Origin: Bacteroidota bacterium
GTDB taxonomy: Bacteria > Bacteroidota > Bacteroidia > Bacteroidales > B39-G9
Direction of reading: 5' to 3'
Assembly: GCA_003648455.1 (NCBI GenBank)
Contig: QMPG01000039.1
Span: 1 to 15,728, forward strand
Length of the DNA stretch: 15,728 nt
This document shows, piece after piece, positions 1-7,999 of the stretch. Within the stretch, counting starts at the first letter, position 1. Each line of letters starts with the position of its first letter. The notes under the pieces were generated by a model that worked only from the letters and a program-made list of their open reading frames with translations, did not search any database and was not told where the DNA came from. The translations under genes were made by a program, and so were the position numbers.

Positions 1-884
1 GGTTCGGTTATTGTAGCACTATCAACAATTGTACATGAAGTAGCGCCATCATCGGTAACTGTAACAGTGTATGCTCCGGGAGATAAACTGCTTATTGAAG
101 CATTTGTTGAACCTGTGTTCCATAAATATGAATATGTTGGACCTGTTCCTCCTCCGGCAGTTGCAGTTATTGTTCCATCATCTTCTCCATTACAGCTTAC
201 ATCTGCCTTTGCCAAACTTAGTGTTAATGCAGGTGGTTCATTAATATTAAAGCTGTCTGCAACAAAACATCCATTATAATCAGTTGCTGTTATATAATAT
301 TTTCCTGCCTGAAGTGTATTTATATTTTGTGAAGTAGATGAATATAAATCGGGTCCTGTCCATTCATAAGATATTGGTGTTGTTCCGCTTACATCTAAAT
401 TAATTGTTCCATCGTAGTTGCCGTTACAACTAACATCTGTTGTTGTGGTTGTTCCTGATACCTGAGTGTGACCTTGCCATGCCATTGAAAAACCTACGCT
501 GTTGACAGGTCCTCCATCTGATGTAAATTTTATTGTAACACTCGGTTTGGTAGATGTCCAATCTGCAGGACTAGACTCCCCTTCTGAAACATCGAATATT
601 GGAGTTGTAATTGTATTGTCTCCATCATAAACATAAAGATGGTCATTATGTCCAATATCAAAGCCATCAAAAAAAGAAATAGAAACTTTAGAAGCATTTA
701 CAGGACTTATTGTTATTGTATAATCTTCATTTTTTGAATAGTTTCCTAAAGAGCCACCAGAATCGTAAAGAGTATCGACACAGGAAGAAACAGTTTCTTC
801 TTGGTCAATTGTAACTTCTTGAGAATATAAATTATTTATACAAATAAATAATAATGATATTGATAAGATAATTAACTTTTTCAT
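1..884 (-). CDS. Secreted CUB/SprB-repeat protein, 5' part only (runs off left edge)
   Basis: The reading frame starts at the ATG at 884 and stays open to base 1, giving 294 codons, so the C-terminus is missing. Residues 1-21 look like a signal peptide (basic MKK, hydrophobic core, cut near LYS-Q). Residues about 35-137 resemble a CUB domain: Cys35, a G-rich strand, DHLYVYDG at 81-88 and GFSMAWQ at 131-137. Two SprB-type repeats follow (about 149-218 and 228-295), each starting DVSCNG and carrying a YxWT/N strand and a GxYxxTxTD motif. SprB repeats occur in large Bacteroidota cell-surface proteins such as the gliding adhesin SprB, which are exported by the type IX secretion system. A type IX sorting domain at the missing C-terminus is therefore expected but cannot be seen. 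The gene is separate from the operon upstream of it on the same strand. Adhesin or surface-structural function is an inference. Confidence 0.85.
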   Translation of the reverse strand, partial: MKKLIILSISLLFICINNLYSQEVTIDQEETVSSCVDTLYDSGGSLGNYSKNEDYTITISPVNASKVSISFFDGFDIGHNDHLYVYDGDNTITTPIFDVSEGESSPADWTSTKPSVTIKFTSDGGPVNSVGFSMAWQGHTQVSGTTTTTDVSCNGNYDGTINLDVSGTTPISYEWTGPDLYSSTSQNINTLQAGKYYITATDYNGCFVADSFNINEPPALTLSLAKADVSCNGEDDGTITATAGGGTGPTYSYLWNTGSTNASISSLSPGAYTVTVTDDGATSCTIVDSATITE

Positions 885-891
885 GATGGCG

Positions 892-955
892 ATATTTTGA
901 TAAACTTTATAAGTTACGAAGTAATTTATTATGCTAAAATATATTTTGATAAACT
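892..955. repeat. 15-bp direct repeat upstream of the SprB-repeat gene
   Basis: ATATTTTGATAAACT occurs perfectly at 892-906 and again at 941-955, 49 bp apart. Both copies lie just upstream of the minus-strand start at 884; the nearer copy is 7 bases from the ATG. No exact TAnnTTTG element was found on the minus strand here. The copies could be regulator-binding sites or a small duplication. In such AT-rich DNA a chance match cannot be excluded. Confidence 0.45.
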
Positions 956-1003
956 ATATTAATATATTGATTAATAAATGAATCTACTTCGAAAAGTATT
1001 TTT

Positions 1004-1041
1004 CGTCATTGCGATCCGCCAACTGGCGGAGAAACAATCCC
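1004..1041. repeat. Palindromic repeat-like element (CGTCATTGCGA...CAATCCC)
   Basis: This element is distinctly more GC-rich than its surroundings. It has a 6-bp hairpin, TCCGCC (1015-1020) and GGCGGA (1025-1030) around AACT, flanked by CGTCATTGCGA on the left and GAAACAATCCC on the right, in which ATTG and CAAT can pair as an outer stem. The flanks resemble the CGTCATTGCGAG...GAAGCAATC type of small dispersed palindromic repeat that I recall from many bacterial genomes. That likeness is from memory, and only one copy is in this window. Confidence 0.5.
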
Positions 1042-1069
1042 TTTGTGATAATTATAAACATATTGCTTT

Positions 1070-1080
1070 GGGCTTCGCCC
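1070..1080. repeat. Small GC-rich hairpin
   Basis: GGGCTTCGCCC forms a 4-bp stem (GGGC/GCCC) with a TTC loop. It sits between the element at 1004-1041 and the hairpins at 1104-1138. It may belong to the same cluster of small repeat elements or be part of the transcript end of the minus-strand operon. No other role can be seen. Confidence 0.35.
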
Positions 1081-1091
1081 TCGTATTCTAA

Positions 1092-1138
1092 GACAAAAAC
1101 AAATCTTTCGGATTTGTAATCCGAAAGAGCTATGCTCT
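1092..1138 (-). terminator. Double hairpin, probable terminator of the six-gene operon
   Basis: TCTTTCGGATT (1104-1114) and AATCCGAAAGA (1118-1128) form a perfect 11-bp stem with a 3-base loop. It overlaps a second 5-bp stem, AGAGC/GCTCT (1126-1138). Read on the minus strand, the larger hairpin comes about 27 bases after the lipoprotein stop codon and is followed by TTTGTTTTTGTCT (1091-1103 region), as in a rho-independent terminator. The perfect palindrome also resembles REP-type dispersed repeats of Bacteroidota, so it may be a repeat element used as a terminator. Confidence 0.6.
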
Positions 1139-1154
1139 GGTATTATATGTTAAA

Positions 1155-2339
1155 CTAATTCAAATTGCCCAGTTCATCTACTTTTACCAGACAAATCATT
1201 TTATTTCCTTCCACTTCACTTGAGCCAATAATAATAAAACCATTATTTAATGTGTTGCAAATATTGTTTCCTTCCTCAATACCGGCTCCACCAAAAGTTT
1301 GTGTAACAATCTCATTTCCGGCATTATCGGTTTTAATAAAAAACATATCTTTTGAACCGTCATTATAGCTTTCTGTAGTGCCAATAATTGCAATTTCGTT
1401 ATCGTTAGTAATTTGCAATGCATTACCAATATCATCGGCAGAACCGCCAAAATCTTTTTTCCACTCTAAGTTGGATATGTTACTATTAATTTTTGCAAGA
1501 AAAACATCCTTTTTTCCATTCTCACCAATTAACATTGTTCCTGTTAACATATATCCCGAACCATCGGGCAAAGCTTTAATATTTTGCCCTTCGGCTCCTT
1601 CCAGTTGTGAATATTGAGGAGCATTGCTAATAATACCATTTGCATTAGTTTCAAGAACAATTACATTATTGTTTTGCGATAAGGTTGGAAAACTTTTTGT
1701 GCTTCCAATAACGATAAATCCGTCATCACTTTTTTGTAAAACATCATTAGCTACATCGTCATAAATACCACCAAATTTTTTTGTCCATAAAGTGTCTCCT
1801 GCTTGGTCTGTTCTTATCAAAAAAACATCAGTGTTATTATTTGCTGTTGTGCTTCCTACAATAATATATCCGCCATCGTTTGATTGCTTAATGCACTTAC
1901 CTATTTGATTATTAGTTATGCTAATTTGCTTTTCCCATTGTTTATCGCCATTGTTACTTACTTTTGCAATAAACAAATCTTCTAACAATGAATTATTATC
2001 AACAGTTTTTGTTCCTAATAAAGTATAAGAACCATCTGTGTTTACCACAATACTATTTGCATAGTCGTTTAAAGTATTGCCATAAGTAATTGACCATTGC
2101 TCATTACCGTATTCATTTGTTTTAATAAGCAATATGTCTGTTCCATTATTAACAGTTGTGGTTGTTGAGAGCAAAACATAACCATCGTTGGTTTGCTTAA
2201 GGTCAACACCATAATCGAGGCTTGAGCTGCCGAAAAGTTTTATAAAAAAATCTTTCTGCTCGGGTTTTAAATTAGTTTTGTTGCAGGCACTTACAAAAAC
2301 TATGATTGTAAGAATTATTAATGGTAAAATTCGTTTCAT
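1155..2339 (-). CDS. Lipoprotein, predicted seven-bladed beta-propeller
   Basis: The 394-residue product starts with a lipoprotein signal peptide: MKR, a hydrophobic stretch, then the lipobox VSAC with Cys19 as the lipidated residue. The residues after Cys19 (NKTNLK) do not match the acidic surface-export signal known from Bacteroides lipoproteins, so a periplasm-facing position is more likely. The rest is seven repeats of about 50-55 residues, with the G[YSF]xxxGTT-like strand near residues 53, 103, 158, 207, 263, 315 and 368. Each is followed by a D(I/V/M)(L/F)LIKT strand, a GNxxW strand, and often FGGxxDD. This pattern fits a propeller; no enzymatic motif is visible. The ATG overlaps the TAA of the upstream barrel gene (TAATG), which suggests translational coupling. 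It is the last gene of the operon. A binding or scaffold role next to the barrel protein is an inference. Confidence 0.85.
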   Translation of the reverse strand: MKRILPLIILTIIVFVSACNKTNLKPEQKDFFIKLFGSSSLDYGVDLKQTNDGYVLLSTTTTVNNGTDILLIKTNEYGNEQWSITYGNTLNDYANSIVVNTDGSYTLLGTKTVDNNSLLEDLFIAKVSNNGDKQWEKQISITNNQIGKCIKQSNDGGYIIVGSTTANNNTDVFLIRTDQAGDTLWTKKFGGIYDDVANDVLQKSDDGFIVIGSTKSFPTLSQNNNVIVLETNANGIISNAPQYSQLEGAEGQNIKALPDGSGYMLTGTMLIGENGKKDVFLAKINSNISNLEWKKDFGGSADDIGNALQITNDNEIAIIGTTESYNDGSKDMFFIKTDNAGNEIVTQTFGGAGIEEGNNICNTLNNGFIIIGSSEVEGNKMICLVKVDELGNLN

Positions 2340-3379
2340 TATTTAATTTTTTTGTGATTAAATATTGAATAAAGATAACCAACAGATATGGTTAAGTTAT
2401 TAATATTAAAATTACTATCGTAAGAATAATATCTTGAAATAAAATCAAAATCAGACAATCGATTATCAGCATTCACTTGATTTAACAAATCAAGACTATA
2501 TTTTAAATTAAAAAATATGTTCCCATGAGGAATTTTGTATCGAGCACCGGCACCTACAACAAATGAAACATTATTTTTTCGTCTGAAGTCTTTTAGTGAA
2601 AAATCGGAACCTGATACATCGTTGCGAGAATTATCGGTATATTGTCTCACCGGTTTATACGAAGCATCAAAAAGATATGAGTAGGCAAGACCCGATAAAA
2701 CATAAGGTTTAATTTTTTCGCTAAACTCGAGTTTATAATAAGCCACAATAGGAACGTGAATTAATTGTTGTGTTTCGATAAGCGAAGTTTTCGAGAAATC
2801 GGATAAAGCACTTGTGAATTCAAATTTTTTTTGAGAATAAACAACTTGCGTTCCAATATCATATTTATCAGAAATATGATAAATGAATTTTGGTCCTATC
2901 TGAAATCCCATTCCCGAAGGTTTATATTTACTTTCATTGTCGGCAACATTGCCCGGGCCATATAGTTTGGTAATAAAAGGAAATGAATAATTTAAAGCCG
3001 TAGTAACACCAATTTCAAAAATAGGTTTTGTGTTATATGAATTAAAAAGAAAAATAAACTCCGCCGGATCAATAGCAGGGTTAACTTTATATTCCGGGTT
3101 TGTTTTTAAAAATTTCAGCATTGTTTCTTCTGCCAAATCCTTATTATCGTCAAACAAATAAGTTAAAATTAACAGTTTATAAGCCTGAATTTTATCTTCG
3201 GTATTAAACCCCTCCTCTATACATGGGTTTAGCAAACCGGGAATTTCCTCAATAACACCTTGCGTATATAACTTTTGTGCTTCTTTTAAATTTAAAGCAC
3301 AATCATTTTGAGCACTTACATTAGCCGTTATCAATAAAAAAAATATTACTAAAATAATATTATTAAAAATGAACTTCAT
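2339..3379 (-). CDS. PorT-like outer-membrane beta-barrel protein with TPR-like N-terminal domain
   Basis: The 346-residue product has a signal peptide (1-23, cut near VSA-Q). Next comes a periplasmic helical region of about 95 residues (25-119) resembling a TPR pair: EAQKLYTQGVIEEIPGLL, then QAYKLLILTYLFDDNKDLAEE, ending NPEY and DPAEFIFLFNSY. This region holds Cys27 and Cys53, a possible disulfide. From about 120 to the end, alternating strands (FEIGVTTALNYSF, GFQIGPKFIYHI, GTQVVYSQKKFEF, VPIVAYYKLEF, FVVGAGARYKI, FFNLKYSLDLL, LTISVGYLYSIF) fit an 8-10-strand barrel of the OMP_b-brl_2/PorT type. I recall this TPR-like plus barrel arrangement near STAND-WD40 genes in other Bacteroidota, but could not check. 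It lies 11 nt after the STAND gene and overlaps the lipoprotein start by one base. A sensor or anchor role is an inference. Confidence 0.85.
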   Translation of the reverse strand: MKFIFNNIILVIFFLLITANVSAQNDCALNLKEAQKLYTQGVIEEIPGLLNPCIEEGFNTEDKIQAYKLLILTYLFDDNKDLAEETMLKFLKTNPEYKVNPAIDPAEFIFLFNSYNTKPIFEIGVTTALNYSFPFITKLYGPGNVADNESKYKPSGMGFQIGPKFIYHISDKYDIGTQVVYSQKKFEFTSALSDFSKTSLIETQQLIHVPIVAYYKLEFSEKIKPYVLSGLAYSYLFDASYKPVRQYTDNSRNDVSGSDFSLKDFRRKNNVSFVVGAGARYKIPHGNIFFNLKYSLDLLNQVNADNRLSDFDFISRYYSYDSNFNINNLTISVGYLYSIFNHKKIK

Positions 3380-3390
3380 ATTTAATAGTT

Positions 3391-6300
3391 TTAAGGTAAA
3401 TCTAATTTAATTTTTTCATACTCAATATCAGCACCTACATATTTATTCCACTCATCATGTGTCATATTTCGTTCAATTTTAGACACAACTTCATCAGCAA
3501 TAATAATAGGTTTTGTAGCCCATCTCTGAATTAATCCATCTGAATAAGCGGTATATAAATATTTTGAATCACTAGTGAAAGCTAATTTCAAAATCCATGC
3601 ATCGTTGTCTTTAAGCACAATGGGTTGATTGTTAAGATTATCCATTTCCCAAAGCTGAGTTGTTCCATCAGAACTTGCTGTAGCAATAAATTTATTATCA
3701 GGACTAAACTGAATATCGTTAATACGTGCATTTTGTCCTTGTAAAACAGTTATTGTGTTTGAAGCCACATCAAGCAAAAACACTTTCCCTTTAATATCTC
3801 CCATTGCCAATTTTGTTCCGTTTTCATTATATCTTACAACATTTAGATTATCATGGGAAATATCAGTTTTTAAGTTTACAGAATCTGAAGTATTAATAAG
3901 CGACACAGTATTATCTTTATTTGTAACAGCAACAAATTTTTCATACGAATAGTTTTTACGTTTATCCCAAATAATTAATTCGCCTTTATTAGTAAATCCT
4001 GCTATTGATTTTTCTGTGTTATTAGTTGTCAATCCCTTAACCATTATATCGTTAGCAATGGTTGTGCTTTTTTGTGTAGATAAATTTGTGATAATTACGG
4101 ATTTATCGCTACTCGATGAAACAATTGAATTATTATCTTTTGTGAAAAACAACGACAAAACAGCTCCCTTATGATTGTTTATAACAACAAAATTTGTATC
4201 GTTTTTATTTGCGGTATTAAATATTTGAATTTGTGCATCATTAGTACCGCATGCAAGAGTTTTACCATCGTGGCTAATTGCCAGACTTCTATTTATTGTA
4301 TTATTTTGATGAATAATAATAAAGCTTGATGTATCAGTTGTTTCATATGAAATAATTTTTCCATCGGTTGAAGTGCTATATAAAGTATTATTAAAATTAT
4401 TATAAACAAGTCCTTTTATAGGATTATTATGTTTGTTAAAAACATTAATATTGTTTGAAGCAAATGCTTTAGAAGCCAAATAGAGACCATTATAAACATC
4501 GGGATTTTGCTCAATGCCTTTATATTTTTTGTTTAATAAGTACGCTTTGTATGCAACAAGTGCTTTAAGGTTATTATCGTTATCAATTTGTGCTGATTTA
4601 ACCGACATTGATTGAGAAATAGATAACATACGAAGAGAGAAAGCCTTTTTACTTGCTTCTTCAGCAATTGTTTTTTGTTTAAGAGCAACCTTCTCACTTT
4701 CAAGAGCAAGTTTTCTTTGTTTATCGGCTTCAATTGATTTTCTATTTGCAATCTCTTTTTGATATAAAGCATATTTTGCACTTCTTTTTGCTTCTTTTTC
4801 TTTAAGTTGAGCAATAGATTTTTGTTTTATAGCCTCTTTTTCTTTATCTTGAGCAATAGCCTTTTGTTGTTTAGCTTCTTTAAAATTTTTATTAGCTAAA
4901 ACAGTTTGTTTCTCAGCAAGAACTCTATTCGTATCAGATTCCTGTTTCATCACAACCGAATAAAGCATAAAACCTAAAGATATAATTGAAGCAATGCCAA
5001 GCACTAATGCAAAAACACGAGTACGACGAAGTTGTCTTTTTTGTAATTTAATTTTATTTTCTTCTTCTGCTTCGTAATCTTTCTTGCTTGTTTGAAGATA
5101 AACCATTGTTCTTTCAAAAGCAGGATTATATCTTTGTGCCCAGGCAAGTGTTGGTTTTTGCTTTTCTTTCCAGTTAAGAGCTAATTGTAAATCGGGCGGA
5201 CGCCACAAACCTGTTTTCCCTTCTTGATATTTTTCCGCAGCATCAGCAAGTCTTCTATACATCTGTATTGATTCGTTTTCTTCTTTTACCCAAATTGTGA
5301 GTTTATCCCAAATTCTCATTAAACTCTCGTGAGAAATATCAATAATAGAATCTTCATTAATTTGATATTCAATAGAAGGATAAATAAAAGACCTGCCACG
5401 CCCTCTAAAATGATCGATTACCGTAATAGTATCTTTAACTGATGCATTTGCAATTGCTGCAATTTCTCTAACGCTTGATGGTCGGCGCACTCCTCTGTTA
5501 TCGGAACCTTTCTCTGTTAAAGTTTTAAATAAACTCTGACAAATTTGTTTTTGATCAATATTAAGCTCATCGAAAGCTTCATTGGCATGAAGAGAGAGAG
5601 CTTTCTCCATACGACCAATAGAGTTATAGTCTTCAATATCAATTGATGTGTCATTGTTGTGATTGTTTAACCAATAATCCCAGGTTCGCATAAGTGCATG
5701 CTGAAGAATTGGTAGTTGATCGGGATTATCGCCAATATCGTTTAATAATTGTTGCTCTAAAAAAGGTGTAATTTTAGCACCACCAACAGCTATTGGTCCT
5801 AATATTGCTTGACGAAGGTCGTTTCGTGTCATCTGGGGAACCAAATAATTACTTTGATTAATTAGCCGAGTAAAAGACTGAAACTGAGAACATTCCCCAA
5901 TGAAATCAGATCGCATGGTAATAACCACATATATTGGCACATCTGATTGATTAATTGCTTCAATTAGCAAATTAACAAAAGCTATCGATTCGTTTATTGA
6001 ATTTGCATTTCCAGCACTGTTTTTAAATCGGAAAAGTTCTTCAAACTGGTCAATAATAAGTAGTACGTTCTCGTCTTTTTCGCTTTTATATTGTTTAATT
6101 GCTTCAACAAGACCTAAAGAGCTTGAGTTAAGAAAAGTTGATATAATGTATTTTTTATCGGAAGCTTCCGAATCGTTATTAAGATTAAAAGAATCAATTA
6201 TTGCTTCTGAAAGATTAAAAACAGGAGAGTTACCCGGTTTTGATTTAATGATTTTCCATTTTGAGCCGGCGTCAGTTATAAATCCACCATAAAGAATTGG

Positions 6301-6513
6301 TATTACTCCACAATAAATAAGAGAAGATTTTCCACTTCCTGAGGCACCTATAACGGCAATAAATTTATTTTCAGATAATTTTTGTAATATCTCATCGCTT
6401 TGCCCGTCGCGCCCAAAAAACAAATGACTTTCGTTTATGTTAAATGGTCTTAATCCGGGAAATGGATTAAAATAAGCATTATTGTTATTTTTTGATGATA
6501 TTGAGTTATCCAT
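3391..6513 (-). CDS. nSTAND1 NTPase with membrane segment, coiled coil and WD40 propeller
   Basis: The 1040-residue product opens with NPFPGLRPF (16-24), typical of nSTAND1 NTPases. Walker A is GASGSGKS (56-63) and Walker B LLIIDQFEEL (151-160, Asp155). An RSDF motif (201-204) and the helical HESLMRIWDKL (395-405) follow. A hydrophobic segment at about 499-521 is preceded by QKRQLRRTR, which by the positive-inside rule puts the NTPase in the cytoplasm and the rest in the periplasm. Residues about 525-620 are an Ala/Lys/Glu/Gln-rich coiled coil. About 690-1010 is a WD40 propeller with clear blades such as INDIQFSPDNKFIATASSDG, and the C-terminus has MTHDEWNKYVG, a tail I recall from STAND-WD40 proteins. 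STAND proteins are ATP-driven switches that oligomerise on sensing a signal. Older automated annotation may label relatives 'Hat/HatR'; that gives no function. It starts one base after the TIR-like gene, so the two are probably made together. Confidence 0.9.
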   Translation of the reverse strand: MDNSISSKNNNNAYFNPFPGLRPFNINESHLFFGRDGQSDEILQKLSENKFIAVIGASGSGKSSLIYCGVIPILYGGFITDAGSKWKIIKSKPGNSPVFNLSEAIIDSFNLNNDSEASDKKYIISTFLNSSSLGLVEAIKQYKSEKDENVLLIIDQFEELFRFKNSAGNANSINESIAFVNLLIEAINQSDVPIYVVITMRSDFIGECSQFQSFTRLINQSNYLVPQMTRNDLRQAILGPIAVGGAKITPFLEQQLLNDIGDNPDQLPILQHALMRTWDYWLNNHNNDTSIDIEDYNSIGRMEKALSLHANEAFDELNIDQKQICQSLFKTLTEKGSDNRGVRRPSSVREIAAIANASVKDTITVIDHFRGRGRSFIYPSIEYQINEDSIIDISHESLMRIWDKLTIWVKEENESIQMYRRLADAAEKYQEGKTGLWRPPDLQLALNWKEKQKPTLAWAQRYNPAFERTMVYLQTSKKDYEAEEENKIKLQKRQLRRTRVFALVLGIASIISLGFMLYSVVMKQESDTNRVLAEKQTVLANKNFKEAKQQKAIAQDKEKEAIKQKSIAQLKEKEAKRSAKYALYQKEIANRKSIEADKQRKLALESEKVALKQKTIAEEASKKAFSLRMLSISQSMSVKSAQIDNDNNLKALVAYKAYLLNKKYKGIEQNPDVYNGLYLASKAFASNNINVFNKHNNPIKGLVYNNFNNTLYSTSTDGKIISYETTDTSSFIIIHQNNTINRSLAISHDGKTLACGTNDAQIQIFNTANKNDTNFVVINNHKGAVLSLFFTKDNNSIVSSSSDKSVIITNLSTQKSTTIANDIMVKGLTTNNTEKSIAGFTNKGELIIWDKRKNYSYEKFVAVTNKDNTVSLINTSDSVNLKTDISHDNLNVVRYNENGTKLAMGDIKGKVFLLDVASNTITVLQGQNARINDIQFSPDNKFIATASSDGTTQLWEMDNLNNQPIVLKDNDAWILKLAFTSDSKYLYTAYSDGLIQRWATKPIIIADEVVSKIERNMTHDEWNKYVGADIEYEKIKLDLP
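4792..4875. repeat. 42-bp tandem repeat inside the STAND coiled-coil region
   Basis: Two adjacent 42-bp units (4792-4833 and 4834-4875) match at about 35 of 42 bases. They encode 14-residue units of the type KEAxxQKxIAQxKE. Weaker copies of the 14-residue period continue on both sides through the coiled coil (about residues 545-620). The period equals two heptads, so expansion by whole units keeps the coiled coil in register. Confidence 0.7.
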
Positions 6514-6514
6514 T

Positions 6515-7966
6515 TTATTTTTTGAGTTTAGTTAAAACAGAAGATAAACTCTCCGGTTTAAACTGTTTTTGTTTATCAATAATTAGAAAATCTTCATCAA
6601 GTAAAATACTGTCATTATATTCTATATCTGAATAAAAAACTTTAGCAAGAAATTTATTTCTCTTTCCAAATCCCGGTGTTTTTTTTATGTCTTTTACTTT
6701 GCTTTTAATCCACTGCAAATTATTATTTGAGTAAATAAAAACTGCATCACATTTGACTAAATTTTCTCTGTGATTATTTAAAACATCGATATGTTTGCCT
6801 GTATATGAAGATTTTATTACTTCAACATTATTTTTTTCAAAATGCTTTATTATTTCTTCTACTTTATCGTTATCCCTTTTATCGTTAATTATATATATTC
6901 TGGTTTTATTGTTTGATTCTTCATTTTGTGAATCATTGTAATTTTTAGTATTTATTTGTTCTATTTTCGACAATACAATTTGTTTAAGTACTTCGATTGG
7001 TGTTTGAACAATTTCTGCCCCCTTAACAGCATTAATATTTTGAATAAGTTGCTTAACATATAGTTCCTGTTTTTTGTTTTTAAATTCAATTTTTTGAGGC
7101 ATCCAGATAATTCTGGAGAATTGCGTGTTTTCTTCACTGATTTCATCAAAAAAGTCAGCAGCAATTTTATTCTGAAAAGTCATAATTGATTCTTCCGAAT
7201 TATCGAGTAAATCGCCAAAATCTCCGCCAATAATATGAATAGACAAAAGAGAATGCTTTAAATTATTAACTATTTCGGGTTTTAACTTTTGCGGATCACT
7301 TGATAAATAATTTCGTGGAATAACATTTAATTTATGATGCAAAAATTCGCGTTTTAATCTATTGTAATTATCAATTTGATCAGAACTTGTTTTAGATAAA
7401 TATATTGTTTTGCTTTTATCTAGTAACTCTATGTCTTTATTTTTTTCCATAATAATAGAGTTCTGAATATCGTAAGTTAAATCAATTAATTTTAACCATA
7501 GAGTTTTTTCTACTAGTTCTCCTTTTAAAGAATTAAAATCAATAATTCGTCCTTCTTTCTTATCAATTTCGAAAAAGCTGTAATTAATAAAATTTTGCAA
7601 TAAGCTTGGTTGTTTTTCCAGTGTTACATTATTATCAATAATTTTAAAAATTCTGTTTTCATGATTTAATCCTTGCTCGTTTAAAACCTTAAAAATTAAA
7701 TCAAGTTCTGCAATACTTTCTTTTGAGTTAAGATAATTATCAGTCAGAACAATAACAAACACTAATGTTTTAGAAAAAATATCTGACTTATCTTTTCCGG
7801 ATTTATTAAGCTCTGAGCTGTTAAGAATATTTGGTTTCTTGCCAGATGATTGCTCTAAAATGAATGGCAAATAATGGCAAATATTATTTGCCAACAAATT
7901 GTTCTTATCAGAAGATATATCTTTCTGTGATAAGCTTATAAAAATATCATAGTCAAATTTTATCAT
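6515..7966 (-). CDS. Three-domain TIR-like protein, probable partner of the STAND NTPase
   Basis: The 483-residue product has no signal peptide or membrane segment, so it is cytoplasmic. Residues 1-105 resemble a TIR domain: FDYDIFISLSQKD (4-16), a strand LVFVIVLTDNYLNS (68-81), then SKESIAEL, where Glu87 falls at the position of the catalytic Glu of TIR NADases. The usual Trp-Cys before it is absent, and activity is uncertain. Residues about 186-335 form a second alpha/beta domain (KTIYLSKTSSDQ, LNVIPRNYL, LLSIHIIGGDFG, SRIIWMPQ) like the TIR/DUF4062-type domains found with STAND proteins. Residues about 354-483 form a third (RIYIINDKRD, VEVIKSSYTG, ENLVKCDAVFIYSN, KTPGFGKRNK), also familiar from STAND-associated TIR proteins. 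It ends one base before the STAND start (TAA-A-ATG), which favours a shared complex. Enzyme or adaptor is undecided. Confidence 0.8.
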   Translation of the reverse strand: MIKFDYDIFISLSQKDISSDKNNLLANNICHYLPFILEQSSGKKPNILNSSELNKSGKDKSDIFSKTLVFVIVLTDNYLNSKESIAELDLIFKVLNEQGLNHENRIFKIIDNNVTLEKQPSLLQNFINYSFFEIDKKEGRIIDFNSLKGELVEKTLWLKLIDLTYDIQNSIIMEKNKDIELLDKSKTIYLSKTSSDQIDNYNRLKREFLHHKLNVIPRNYLSSDPQKLKPEIVNNLKHSLLSIHIIGGDFGDLLDNSEESIMTFQNKIAADFFDEISEENTQFSRIIWMPQKIEFKNKKQELYVKQLIQNINAVKGAEIVQTPIEVLKQIVLSKIEQINTKNYNDSQNEESNNKTRIYIINDKRDNDKVEEIIKHFEKNNVEVIKSSYTGKHIDVLNNHRENLVKCDAVFIYSNNNLQWIKSKVKDIKKTPGFGKRNKFLAKVFYSDIEYNDSILLDEDFLIIDKQKQFKPESLSSVLTKLKK

Positions 7967-7999
7967 TATTATAATTTATTGCTATTTAATATTTATCAA

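Noticed and set aside
67..279. Plus-strand ORF of 70 codons
   Set aside because: It is opposite the clear SprB-repeat frame on the minus strand and has no recognisable protein features.
4533..4814. Minus-strand ORF of 93 codons inside the STAND gene
   Set aside because: It is an out-of-frame reading of the A-rich coiled-coil region; the Lys/Leu-rich product is a by-product of that composition.
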